Below are positions 53,733 through 60,916 of a stretch of DNA of 64,000 nucleotides, in pieces; the first letter of the stretch is position 1, and the number at the start of each line of letters is the position of its first letter. Source of the DNA: Lacrimispora indolis DSM 755. Lineage in GTDB: Bacteria > Bacillota > Clostridia > Lachnospirales > Lachnospiraceae. Location: contig NZ_AZUI01000001.1 of the NCBI RefSeq assembly GCF_000526995.1, positions 434,001 to 498,000 of the forward strand, read 5' to 3'. The translations under genes and the position numbers were made by a program. The notes beneath the pieces were generated by a model. That model was not told the DNA's origin. It did not search any database and saw nothing but the letters and a program-made list of their open reading frames with translations.

Positions 53733-54476
53733 TCATCCCCCTTCCAAATGCCTTATAATCTCCTTCTTATATCCAAAGAATTCCTCTGAAATATTAAAAT
53801 CCTTTCTCCTTGGTTTCGGTTCCCTGATGATGATCTCTTTCGTGATCCGTCCCGGAGATCCGGTCAGAAGGCATATGCGGTCTGACAGAAGGATCGCTTC
53901 GTCAATATCGTGAGTGATAAAAAGAGTGGAAAGGTGAATGTCTTCCATCACCTTTAAATACCATTCATGCACTCCCCGCTTTGTCAGCATGTCAAGAGCG
54001 GAAAAAGGCTCATCAAGAAGAGCCACGGAATTAGAAAACAAGTAAGTTCTTAGAAGAGCCGCCCTCTGCCTCATGCCGCCGGACAGCTGGGAGGGATACT
54101 GCCTTTCCGTCCCCTCTAAGCCAAACAGCTTAAAATATTCTCCTGCCTTTTCTCTGGCTTCCTTTTTCTTCATACCTTTAATGAGAAGGGGAAGGGCCAC
54201 ATTGTCCACAATGGTACGGTAAGGCAGCAAAAGGTCCTTTTGCAGCATATAGCTGACAAGTCCCGGCTTTCCGGTGATCTCTTCTCCATCCAGATACACA
54301 TGCCCCTCATCGGGCAGGGAAAGACCGGCAATGATGTGAAACAGGGTGGTCTTCCCCCCTCCGCTGACTCCCAGAAGGGATACCAGCTCCCCTTCCTTAA
54401 GCTCTAAGGATACTCCTTTTAAAACAGTCTTGCTATCAAAGGATTTTGTTATGCCTTCCGCCTTTAACTGTGCCAT
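53733..54476 (-). CDS. thiZ: Thiamine-precursor ABC transporter ATPase (ThiZ-like)
   Basis: 247 aa of the nitrate/sulfonate/taurine-type ATPases. Walker A LLGVSGGGKTTLFH, signature LSGGMRQRAALLRTYL, Walker B VALLDEPFSALD, H-loop LFITHDIDEAI. Last gene of the riboswitch-controlled operon, start after AGGAGGGCCTC. With the permease and THI5-like binding protein it forms the ThiXYZ importer, presumably for a pyrimidine precursor such as FAMP/HMP (known role of ThiXYZ); specificity here is inferred from the TPP riboswitch. Confidence 0.85.
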   Translation of the reverse strand: MAQLKAEGITKSFDSKTVLKGVSLELKEGELVSLLGVSGGGKTTLFHIIAGLSLPDEGHVYLDGEEITGKPGLVSYMLQKDLLLPYRTIVDNVALPLLIKGMKKKEAREKAGEYFKLFGLEGTERQYPSQLSGGMRQRAALLRTYLFSNSVALLDEPFSALDMLTKRGVHEWYLKVMEDIHLSTLFITHDIDEAILLSDRICLLTGSPGRITKEIIIREPKPRRKDFNISEEFFGYKKEIIRHLEGG

Positions 54477-54517
54477 GAGGCCCTCCTGAACGTTTTATTT
54501 CTGAAAGCAATGAGCCG

Positions 54518-54545
54518 GATGCAGGGATGAATCCATTCCTGCATC
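54518..54545 (-). other. Intergenic hairpin within the thi operon
   Basis: GATGCAGG/CCTGCATC stem between thiY and thiZ, no T run. Probably mRNA processing or stability. Confidence 0.5.
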
Positions 54546-54583
54546 TGGCGAATGGATTCCGCAAAAGTCAAATCACCCGCAGC

Positions 54584-55597
54584 TTACTGGGGCAGATAAT
54601 CGTTTGTAAATCCGGTATTTTCCGGAAGCTGAGGATCTGAAAGGCCGTTTTCATTCAGCCAGTTATAAAACCGGTTCCACCGCACCGGATCAATATATCC
54701 CCATACATCCACATCAGCCTGATACCGGTCCGCTAAGTATTTCTGGCTTTCCATCACCAGCTTTTCATCAAGCTCCGGCGCTGCCTTAAGCAAGATGCCG
54801 GCTGCCTCTTCCGGATCCTTTTGCGCGTCCTCATATCCCTTGCTTAAAGCGTTTAAAAAGGCCCTTGCAGTCTCCGGCTCTTCCTTTAGGAATTCATTTC
54901 CGGCTATTACCACCGGCGTATAATAATCAAACACCGGATTCAAATCTGCAAACTCAAAGTAATTTGTATCAAGGCCTTCCACTTCCATCTTTACGCCAGC
55001 CCATGCATAAAATATCCATATGGCATCCACTGTCTTTGACTTTAACGCGGAAACTTCATCCGTAACGGTACTTGGAACCAGCTGCACCTTGGAAAAGTCT
55101 CCTCCGTCAGCCTCTGCCACGTCCTTGATCATGGCTTTTTCCACGGGAAGATCCCAGGTGGCGTATTTCTTTCCTTCCATTCCTTTCGGAGATTCCATTC
55201 CCTCTCCTTTTCTGGAAATAATGCCGGAGGTATTATGCTGGATAACAGCTGCCACCGCTGTGATGGGAAGGGCATTTTCCCCCACCAGAGCCGGAGCCAT
55301 GGAGTCCTGGAAGGACATACCAAACTGGGCCTTTCCTGAGGCCACCAGCACCTCAGCCCCATCCTCCGGCGGCTGGACGATTTCCACCTCAAGTCCTGCG
55401 TCTTTAAAGTATCCCTTTTCCTGTGCCACATAAAGCCCGGTATGATTGGTGTTTGGAGTCCAATCCAGAACAAAGGTCACCTTTTTCAAATTCGGTGTTT
55501 CTTCATTCACCGCCTGTTTACCCTTTCCTCCACAGGCAGTAAGGGATGCCGCTAAAATTGCTGCCATAAAAATCATCAAACCTGTTTTTTTCATCAT
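54584..55597 (-). CDS. thiY: Thiamine-precursor-binding lipoprotein (ThiY/THI5-like)
   Basis: 337 aa. Lipobox LTAC, then the NMT1/THI5 fold: KVTFVLDWTPNTNHTGLYVAQEKGYFKDAGLEVEIVQP, with the family motif DWTPNTNH for pyrimidine binding, FGMSFQDSMAPAL, and NPVFDYYTPVVIAGNEFL. Starts at one of two adjacent ATGs (55597/55594) after GAGGAA. Lies between thiX and thiZ; copy 2 of the 32-bp repeat fills the gap to thiX. Confidence 0.9.
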   Translation of the reverse strand: MMKKTGLMIFMAAILAASLTACGGKGKQAVNEETPNLKKVTFVLDWTPNTNHTGLYVAQEKGYFKDAGLEVEIVQPPEDGAEVLVASGKAQFGMSFQDSMAPALVGENALPITAVAAVIQHNTSGIISRKGEGMESPKGMEGKKYATWDLPVEKAMIKDVAEADGGDFSKVQLVPSTVTDEVSALKSKTVDAIWIFYAWAGVKMEVEGLDTNYFEFADLNPVFDYYTPVVIAGNEFLKEEPETARAFLNALSKGYEDAQKDPEEAAGILLKAAPELDEKLVMESQKYLADRYQADVDVWGYIDPVRWNRFYNWLNENGLSDPQLPENTGFTNDYLPQ

Positions 55598-55620
55598 TTC
55601 CTCTTTCCTGCCCTGTTATT

Positions 55621-55652
55621 TGGGCATAAAGGTATACCCGAAGGGTGTTTCC
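55621..55652 (+). repeat. 32-bp intergenic repeat family, copy 2
   Basis: TGGGCATAAAGGTATACCCG followed by AAGGGTGTTTCCT. Identical to copy 3 (60671) except for one base over 33. ACCC-GAA-GGGT forms a small hairpin. Located between thiX and thiY inside the operon. Confidence 0.85.
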
Positions 55653-55661
55653 TCTTTCCTT

Positions 55662-56420
55662 TCACTCTTCCCATGGCATGCATTTCTTTGAAAGCATGTC
55701 CACGCCTTTCATGAGAAGAAGGCTGACTGCGGATATGAGAAAGATGACCGCAAACATCTTATCAAAAGCAAAAGATTTTTTCACCCTGGTCATATAAACA
55801 CCCAGTCCGCCAAAGCCTCCCAGCCATTCAGAGATGACAGCTCCCACCACCGCGTAGGAGACTGATATTCTGAGGCTGGCAAAAAACTGCCCCATGGCCC
55901 CAGGAAGCTTGATATAGCAGAATATCTTCAGTCTTCCCGCTCCCATGGATCTTAAAAGGTTTACTGCATCAGGATTTACCGATTTAAATCCTGTAAGCAG
56001 GCCCACTGTAATTGGAAAAAATGTGGTCAGCACGATCAGGATCACCTTTGGAGCCGTTCCATAGCCGAACCACAACACCAGAAGAGGTGCAATGGCCACC
56101 GTCGGAACTGTCTGGGTCAGGACGATCAGGGGATAAAAGGCCTGATAAAGTCCGGTAAAGTGATCCATGATCACTGCGATCACAAAGCCGGTCCCCACTC
56201 CCAGAAAAAGCCCTAAAAATGCCTCAAGAAGGGTGATCCCCCCATGGAAGGCCAGAACCGGAAATTCCGTTATAAAGGCCCTTCCAACGCTTATGGGAGA
56301 GGGAAGGAGATAACCGTCCACAAGACCAAGAGCGGTTATCAGCTGCCACAAAATCAAAAGCCCGAGGACCGCTGACCAGGACCAGAGCCTACTTGTGATG
56401 TTTTGTGACTTTCTTTTCAA
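55662..56420 (-). CDS. thiX: Thiamine-precursor ABC transporter permease (ThiX-like)
   Basis: 252 aa binding-protein-dependent permease of the SsuC/TauC type, six TM helices (LWSWSAVLGLLILWQLITALG first), EAA-like loop NLLRSMGAGRLKIFCYIKLPGAM. The start is TTG 56418-56420 (MKRKSQNITSRLWS), placed 9 bases after GGGGAGG; it overlaps the preceding thiamine-binding-protein gene by 32 bp, so translation is coupled. No better start exists. Confidence 0.85.
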   Translation of the reverse strand: MKRKSQNITSRLWSWSAVLGLLILWQLITALGLVDGYLLPSPISVGRAFITEFPVLAFHGGITLLEAFLGLFLGVGTGFVIAVIMDHFTGLYQAFYPLIVLTQTVPTVAIAPLLVLWFGYGTAPKVILIVLTTFFPITVGLLTGFKSVNPDAVNLLRSMGAGRLKIFCYIKLPGAMGQFFASLRISVSYAVVGAVISEWLGGFGGLGVYMTRVKKSFAFDKMFAVIFLISAVSLLLMKGVDMLSKKCMPWEE

Positions 56421-56685
56421 TGGTAAGTACCTCCCCTTCCGGCCGGTAGGTGACTTTGATATACGCGGCAACAGAGGGAGCACCTGCCTTGACGGCGATG
56501 TGCTGACATTCCTTAACAATGTCCATCAGTTCATCATAATCCCCTTCAATGGCGGTTTCAAAAGGTCCTACATAATAGTTCAGTCCTGTGCTTTTGATAT
56601 AATCGATCACCTGGTCAACAATGCGGATCAGCTCCTCATCATTCTTTGCCTCAGGCAATGTCTGGATTGCTACGCTTGCATTCAT
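56389..56685 (-). CDS. Thiamine-binding protein (MTH1187/YkoF-like)
   Basis: 98 aa: MNASVAIQTLPEAKNDEELIRIVDQVIDYIKSTGLNYYVGPFETAIEGDYDELMDIVKECQ. This is the MTH1187/YqgV ferredoxin-like family that binds thiamine or HMP in the cytoplasm. First gene after the TPP riboswitch; start after AAAAGGAGAGAAAAGAC. Confidence 0.9.
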   Translation of the reverse strand: MNASVAIQTLPEAKNDEELIRIVDQVIDYIKSTGLNYYVGPFETAIEGDYDELMDIVKECQHIAVKAGAPSVAAYIKVTYRPEGEVLTIEKKVTKHHK

Positions 56686-56716
56686 GTCTTTTCTCTCCTT
56701 TTATCGTTTATAGAAA

Positions 56717-56746
56717 CCAAAAACCCGTCCGGATATCCGGGCGGGT
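56717..56746 (-). terminator. Riboswitch expression-platform terminator
   Basis: Minus-strand ACCCGCCCGGAT/ATCCGGACGGGT stem then TTTTTGG, 31 bp before the first gene. It would stop transcription when TPP is bound. Confidence 0.85.
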
Positions 56747-56763
56747 GAACAGGCATGGCCTGA

Positions 56764-56852
56764 AGGCTTCCTACGCTGGCATTATCCAGATCAGGTTACA
56801 GGGTTTCAAGCAATTCTGCTTTATCTCAGCCGGACTTTCTCCAGCACCCCTT
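56764..56852 (-). ncRNA. TPP riboswitch (THI element)
   Basis: On the minus strand the conserved blocks appear in order: GGGGTGCTGGAG, GGCTGAGA, ACCCTGTAACCTGATCTGG and ATAATGCCAGCGTAGG. This is the thi-box; TPP binding turns the downstream thi operon off. Confidence 0.97.
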
Positions 56853-56867
56853 TCAGTTTTCATTGCA

Positions 56868-56896
56868 AGTATACATCAGGGAAACGTGAATGTCAA
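56868..56896 (-). promoter_or_regulatory. thi operon promoter
   Basis: Minus-strand TTGACA (56891-56896) and TATACT (56868-56873), 17-bp spacer, 16 bp before the riboswitch. Confidence 0.9.
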
Positions 56897-56906
56897 TCCC
56901 GGCTTC

Positions 56907-58982
56907 CTAAGACAGCAGATTCTGCATGCTGCTTAAACTGATCCCCAGAGTGGAGGTATTATGAAGCAGCGCCGATACGGTTGGGGGCATGACCCCTCCC
57001 ACTCCCAGAAGAATAAGGCCCGTATTAAAGCCCACAATGCTCCGGTAATTTTTATGGATCCGCTTCATTAAGCTGTCGCTTAACAGCTTCAAGGTAACGA
57101 TTTCATAAAGATTGTCCGCCGCAATGGTGATATCCGCAATTTCCCTGGCGATCTCAGCACCGTCACTGATGGCAATCCCCACATCCGCTGCAGAAAGGGC
57201 AGGCGAATCATTGATCCCGTCCCCCACCATGATAACCACATTTCCTGATTCCTTTTCCCGCTCTATAAAACGGGCTTTTTCCTCAGGGAGGACCTCTGAA
57301 TAATATTCATCCACGCCTACTCTGGCGGCAACCGCCGCTGCGGTCCGCTCGCTGTCTCCCGTCATCATGACCGTTTTCCATATCCCTGCCTTTTTAAGAG
57401 AATTTACCACTGCCGCGGCCTCCTCCCGAAGTGGATCTTCAATGCAGATCACTGCCGAAAGCTTCTGGTCAACAGCAAGATAAAGGTGAGAGCAATCCTC
57501 TGGCAGGCTTTCAAATTTTTCCTGATAAGCCTCATCCACCTTGCAGCCTTCATCCTCAAAGATAAAATGATGGCTTCCAATGACCACCTTTCTGCCGTTT
57601 ATGGACGAAGCAATGCCGTGTGCCACGATATACTCCACCTTGGAATGCATTTCCTCATGCTCCAGCCCTTTGTTTCTGGCAGCCGTCACCACTGCCTTTG
57701 CCATGGAGTGGGGAAAATGTTCTTCTAAGCAGGCTGCGATCCGGAGCATTTCCTCCGGACTCTCTTCTCCAAAGGTCACCACTTCCTTCACTGTCGGCCT
57801 TGCTTTTGTAAGAGTTCCGGTTTTATCAAAGACAATGGTCACAGCCTCTGCCACTGCCTCCAAATATTTTCCTCCCTTAACGGTAATGTGGTACATTCCT
57901 GCCTCCCGGATGGCTGAGAGGACAGAGATGGGCATGGCCAGCTTTAACGCACAGGAAAAGTCCACCATCAGTACGGAAAGTGCCCTTGTCACGTTTCCAG
58001 TAAACAGCCAGGTAAGGCCCGTCCCCATAAGAGTATAAGGCACCAGTTTATCAGCCAGATGACCGGCCTTGCTTTCCAGGGAAGATTTCAGCTTTTCTGA
58101 TTCTTCAATCATGGTAACGATCTTTTCAAACCGGGTGGAACCGGAAACCTCCCGGACCTTAATGGTCAGTTCTCCTTCCTCCACCACGGTCCCGGCATAC
58201 ACATATCCGTCCTCCTCCTTTTTCACCGGAAGAGCTTCCCCTGTTAAGGAAGCCTGATTCACCATGGCTTCCCCGGAAACCACGGCTCCGTCAAAGGGAA
58301 TGACATTTCCCATATGCACCACTACCTCATCCCCAGGTACAATGGAGGCGGCTTCCACCAGAACTTCCTGTCCGCCGCTTAAAAGCCAGACCCTGCCCAC
58401 ATTTAAAGACATGCTTCTGGCCAGATCTCCAACGGATTTTTTATGGGTCCATTCCTCTAAAAGCTCCCCGATCCCAAGCAGGAACATGACAGAACCTGCT
58501 GTTTCCAATTCTCCCCGCACCACAGATACACCGATGGCAACGGCATCTAAGACCGCCACTTCAAGCTTTCTTTTTAGAAGGGACTTGATTCCCCTGATAA
58601 TATATTTCAAGGACTGGAACCCGATATGGAACATCCTTAAGGGTCCGGGAATGAAAAGCTTCCTTGCCACGCGCATCACCACTCTGCCCACAAGCTTCTC
58701 CTGATACATGGCATTCAGCTCACGTCCGGAATGTTCGATCACTCCTGCAGGCACTTTGACAGAATCATATTGAAAACATTTTAAGGCTTCCAGAATTTCC
58801 GCTCTGGTGCCAGCGTAGGAGATGACCGCATCTCCGGTGCGCTCATAGACTTTCACTCCGGTCACATTTTTCAAGCTGTGAAGGTAATACAACAAAGTAT
58901 CGGCTTCCCGGCAGGTCATTCGCGGCTGGGAAAGGCGGACCCGGAGCCTTCCTGATATTTCATGTTTAATGATAAATTTCAC
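56907..58982 (-). CDS. P1B-type metal ATPase with SCA motif (P1B-6, FezB-like)
   Basis: 691 aa membrane pump. The N-terminus is a metal-associated-like domain without CxxC (HEISGRLRVRLSQPRMTCREA). TGEA lies in the actuator domain, the TM4 motif is DFSCALKLAMP (SCA at 343-345, where copper and zinc pumps have CPC), the phosphorylation site is DKTGTLT (D386), then the HP motif HFPHSMAK and MVGDGINDSPAL. To my knowledge SCA marks the P1B-6 group, which includes FezB of ferrosomes (iron-storage organelles). Start GTG 58982 after GGGAGGATCAGAT. In operon with the small protein at 59056. Iron as substrate is inferred from motif and neighbours. Confidence 0.85.
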   Translation of the reverse strand: MKFIIKHEISGRLRVRLSQPRMTCREADTLLYYLHSLKNVTGVKVYERTGDAVISYAGTRAEILEALKCFQYDSVKVPAGVIEHSGRELNAMYQEKLVGRVVMRVARKLFIPGPLRMFHIGFQSLKYIIRGIKSLLKRKLEVAVLDAVAIGVSVVRGELETAGSVMFLLGIGELLEEWTHKKSVGDLARSMSLNVGRVWLLSGGQEVLVEAASIVPGDEVVVHMGNVIPFDGAVVSGEAMVNQASLTGEALPVKKEEDGYVYAGTVVEEGELTIKVREVSGSTRFEKIVTMIEESEKLKSSLESKAGHLADKLVPYTLMGTGLTWLFTGNVTRALSVLMVDFSCALKLAMPISVLSAIREAGMYHITVKGGKYLEAVAEAVTIVFDKTGTLTKARPTVKEVVTFGEESPEEMLRIAACLEEHFPHSMAKAVVTAARNKGLEHEEMHSKVEYIVAHGIASSINGRKVVIGSHHFIFEDEGCKVDEAYQEKFESLPEDCSHLYLAVDQKLSAVICIEDPLREEAAAVVNSLKKAGIWKTVMMTGDSERTAAAVAARVGVDEYYSEVLPEEKARFIEREKESGNVVIMVGDGINDSPALSAADVGIAISDGAEIAREIADITIAADNLYEIVTLKLLSDSLMKRIHKNYRSIVGFNTGLILLGVGGVMPPTVSALLHNTSTLGISLSSMQNLLS

Positions 58983-59000
58983 ATCTGATCCTCCCTACAG

Positions 59001-59030
59001 AAAACGGGGCCCTTCTCTTCTTCGGCCCCG
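59001..59030 (-). terminator. Attenuator-like hairpin between the small protein and ATPase genes
   Basis: CGGGGCC/GGCCCCG stem followed on the minus strand by TTTTC, within the 73-bp gap and just before the ATPase ribosome site. Partial termination here would make the small protein more abundant than the pump. Confidence 0.65.
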
Positions 59031-59055
59031 CTCTCCCATTTTCTTTTGTTCTCTA

Positions 59056-59346
59056 TTAATCCTCGCCACTGCTATCTCCTGCAGTTTCCGCTTCCTCTGC
59101 AGCCTCAGCTTCCTTTGCGGTCCGCTCTTCATTGATCTGCTTTGCTTCCGCAAGGATATCCTCTGCGTTTTCCTGAACCAGGGTGGCCGTTTTCATCACA
59201 CAGTCCTTTGCCCGCAAAACAGCTGCTGTGCAATTAGTGTAGACCTTTTTCGCATCCTTACTGGAAAGAAGCTTGACTCCCGCTGTTCCAAAGAGCACGC
59301 CTCCGGCAAAGATTCCTGCCTTTTTAAGCTTTAAAATATCCCACAT
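59056..59346 (-). CDS. Small membrane-anchored protein, DUF6110-like
   Basis: 96 aa: MWDILKLKKAGIFAGGVLFGTAGVKLLSSKDAKKVYTNCTAAVLRAKDCVMKTATLVQENAEDILAEAKQ..., ending in an acidic Glu/Ala tail. A glycine-zipper-like hydrophobic helix (about 10-27) precedes a long amphipathic helix with two cysteines (NCTAAVLRAKDC). I recall similar proteins (DUF6110) beside P-type ATPases in Lachnospiraceae. Ferrosome clusters also encode small membrane proteins (FezA/FezX) with the ATPase, so a partner role is plausible but unproven. Start after GAGGAGGATACGAGAG. Confidence 0.75.
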   Translation of the reverse strand: MWDILKLKKAGIFAGGVLFGTAGVKLLSSKDAKKVYTNCTAAVLRAKDCVMKTATLVQENAEDILAEAKQINEERTAKEAEAAEEAETAGDSSGED

Positions 59347-59393
59347 CTCTCGTATCCTCCTCTGTACTTCCAGATTTTCCCTTTTGTAGTTTC

Positions 59394-59454
59394 ATCATAT
59401 CAAGCATGCTTTCGCCAGTCAAACATAATTCCATTTATTGATAAAATTTATCAA
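59394..59454 (-). promoter_or_regulatory. Promoter with upstream Fur-box-like palindrome
   Basis: Minus-strand TTGACT (59417-59422) and TATGAT (59394-59399), 17-bp spacer. A perfect 17-bp palindrome TTGATAAAATTTATCAA (59438-59454) lies 15 bp upstream of the -35 and overlaps the end of the HD-GYP gene. It matches the Fur 7-1-7 core TGATAAT-N-ATTATCA at 12 of 14 positions. Confidence 0.7.
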
Positions 59455-60065
59455 TTATCGACGGTTTTTGTCACCTGATCCCAATGTTTTAATGCCAACG
59501 CCCCGATCACCGGATCGTACATCACTCCCAGATTCTTTTCAATTTCTTCATAGCAGTGATCCATGGAATAAGCGCTCCGGTATCCCCGGTCCGATGTCAT
59601 GGCATCAATGGAATCGCAGATGGCTATAATCCTTGCTCCCAAAGGGATCTCCTCTCCCTTAAGACCTTCCGGATATCCTTTTCCGTCAAAGCGTTCATGA
59701 TGATACAGGACAATATCCTTCAGTTCCTTTAAATGACGGGACTTGCTTAAAATATCAGCTCCTATTCCGGGATGCCTTTTCATGGCCGCCCACTCTTCTT
59801 CGGAAAGCTTTTCCGGCTTATTTAAAACGCAATCAGGAATCCCGATTTTTCCAATGTCATGAAGGTGGGCGGCTATATGTATCTTCTCTATTTCCTTTTT
59901 ATCAAGCCCTAAAAACTCAGAAAGGGCCAGCGCCATATCGCTCACCCTTTGAGAATGCCCCGCGGTATAGGGGTCTTTGGCATCCAATGCACTCACAATG
60001 CATTCGATGATTTCATGATAATCAACGCTGCCTGAACATAATTCTAATTCTGGTCCGCTATCCAT
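59451..60065 (-). CDS. Stand-alone HD-GYP phosphodiesterase
   Basis: 204 aa, only an HD-GYP domain without a sensor: HSQRVSDMALALSEFLGL, metal ligands in HIAAHLHDIGKIGIPD and VLYHHERFDGKGYPEGLKGEEIPLGARI, ending DPVIGALALKHW. HD-GYP enzymes hydrolyse cyclic di-GMP or related dinucleotides. It lies between the Fur-type regulator and the ATPase operon with an AGTTAG palindrome just upstream, so it may tie cyclic dinucleotide level to iron state (inference). Confidence 0.88.
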   Translation of the reverse strand: MDSGPELELCSGSVDYHEIIECIVSALDAKDPYTAGHSQRVSDMALALSEFLGLDKKEIEKIHIAAHLHDIGKIGIPDCVLNKPEKLSEEEWAAMKRHPGIGADILSKSRHLKELKDIVLYHHERFDGKGYPEGLKGEEIPLGARIIAICDSIDAMTSDRGYRSAYSMDHCYEEIEKNLGVMYDPVIGALALKHWDQVTKTVDN

Positions 60066-60086
60066 ACTCTCTATACTCGTTCCTTT

Positions 60087-60104
60087 AGTTAGTCAATGCT
60101 AACT
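60087..60104. promoter_or_regulatory. AGTTAG-N6-CTAACT palindrome, copy 3
   Basis: AGTTAG (60087-60092), six bases, CTAACT (60099-60104). The minus-strand read contains TTGACT, a possible -35. It lies 5 bp after the fur stop and upstream of the HD-GYP gene. Same motif as at 63746 and 63142. Confidence 0.6.
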
Positions 60105-60109
60105 CCATA

Positions 60110-60601
60110 TTAAATGCAATCAGCATTCTCACATTCACAGGGCCTTACTATAATAGAAGATATTTTCTGACCATCTAAATATCCGCAGGCAGTAAGCCCT
60201 GCCTGAACCACCTGGTTCCAGTTCTTGGCGGAAAGCTGATAAGTGGTCTCATCGTCTAAAACCACTGTACACGCCTCCTCCATGGGACAGGTATCCGAAT
60301 AAACGATCTTATACATGTTTTTCCGGCTGATGGCCCCGATTTCTTCCAGGATGTTGACCATCCGGTAGACGGTCGCAGCGCCGATGGTTTCATCCACACC
60401 TGATGCTTTATAATAAATCTCCTTACAGCTGGAACATTCATGCTCCAGTATGACATCCAGCAGCGTACAGCGCTGCTTTGTGATCCTGCATCCTCTTTCC
60501 TTTAACTTCTCAATGATCAGCTCTTTCTGCATTTTTGTCCTGTGATAGCTTCTGGCGTCAGGCATTTTTCTTTTCTCATTGATGTTCGTTTGTTTCTCCA
60601 C
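60110..60601 (-). CDS. Divergent Fur-family regulator
   Basis: 163 aa. A Fur winged helix is clear (KMQKELIIEKLKERGCRITKQRCTLLDVILEHECSSCKEIYYKA, AATVYRMVNILEEIGAISRK). The C-terminal domain is unusual: the common histidine-rich metal site (HHHH-type) is absent, and there are cysteines instead (SDTCPMEEAC, LTACGY, RPCECENADC). Start GTG 60601 after GGAGGCGCGCAA. Its position between feoB and the ATPase operon suggests it senses iron or redox state. Exact subfamily (Fur/Zur/PerR) cannot be assigned. Confidence 0.85.
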   Translation of the reverse strand: MEKQTNINEKRKMPDARSYHRTKMQKELIIEKLKERGCRITKQRCTLLDVILEHECSSCKEIYYKASGVDETIGAATVYRMVNILEEIGAISRKNMYKIVYSDTCPMEEACTVVLDDETTYQLSAKNWNQVVQAGLTACGYLDGQKISSIIVRPCECENADCI

Positions 60602-60670
60602 TTGCGCGCCTCCGTTTACAGGTATTTTTAAGACTTATACAGCTTTTTCCTTATTATTGCCTACGCTTTT

Positions 60671-60702
60671 TGGGCATAAAGGGATACCCGAAGGGTGTTT
60701 CC
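60671..60702 (+). repeat. 32-bp intergenic repeat family, copy 3
   Basis: TGGGCATAAAGGGATACCCG then AAGGGTGTTTCC. Lies between the Cys-rich FeoB-partner gene and the fur-type gene, both on the minus strand. Confidence 0.85.
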
Positions 60703-60716
60703 TTCTCTCGCCCAGG

Positions 60717-60854
60717 TTAATGGCAATGTCCACCGCAATTTTTGCATTCTCCGCCGCACTGAATGGATTTCCCGCTCTTTTTGTCACGGATCATGCTTTT
60801 TACTGCCAATGCCACCGCTCCGGCAACAACAACTAAAACAACCAGTGTTCCCAT
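60717..60854 (-). CDS. FeoB-associated Cys-rich membrane protein
   Basis: 45 aa: MGTLVVLVVVAGAVALAVKS is one TM helix, followed by MIRDKKSGKSIQCGGECKNCGGHCH with the CX3CX2CX3C metal-binding cluster. Start ATG 60854 after AAGGAGGTACTTT. Small proteins of this type follow feoB in many Firmicutes and are thought to assist ferrous iron uptake. 62 bp after feoB. Confidence 0.92.
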   Translation of the reverse strand: MGTLVVLVVVAGAVALAVKSMIRDKKSGKSIQCGGECKNCGGHCH

Positions 60855-60874
60855 AAAGTACCTCCTTATATTTT

Positions 60875-60899
60875 GAGCCTGCAGGTAAGTTGCAGGCTC
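60875..60899 (-). other. Hairpin between feoB and the Cys-rich protein gene
   Basis: GAGCCTGCA/TGCAGGCTC perfect 9-bp stem, no T run. Likely stabilises the 3' end of the feoB message or gives differential expression. Confidence 0.55.
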
Positions 60900-60916
60900 C
60901 CAGCTGTGGCCGGAGC

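Noticed and set aside
56907..58982. Copper-exporting ATPase (CopA)
   Set aside because: No CPC motif in TM4 and no CxxC metal-binding domain; SCA is present instead.
60087..60104. DtxR/IdeR-type operator
   Set aside because: The DtxR consensus has GTTAG and CTAAC one base apart; here the arms are six bases apart, so I treat it as a separate motif.
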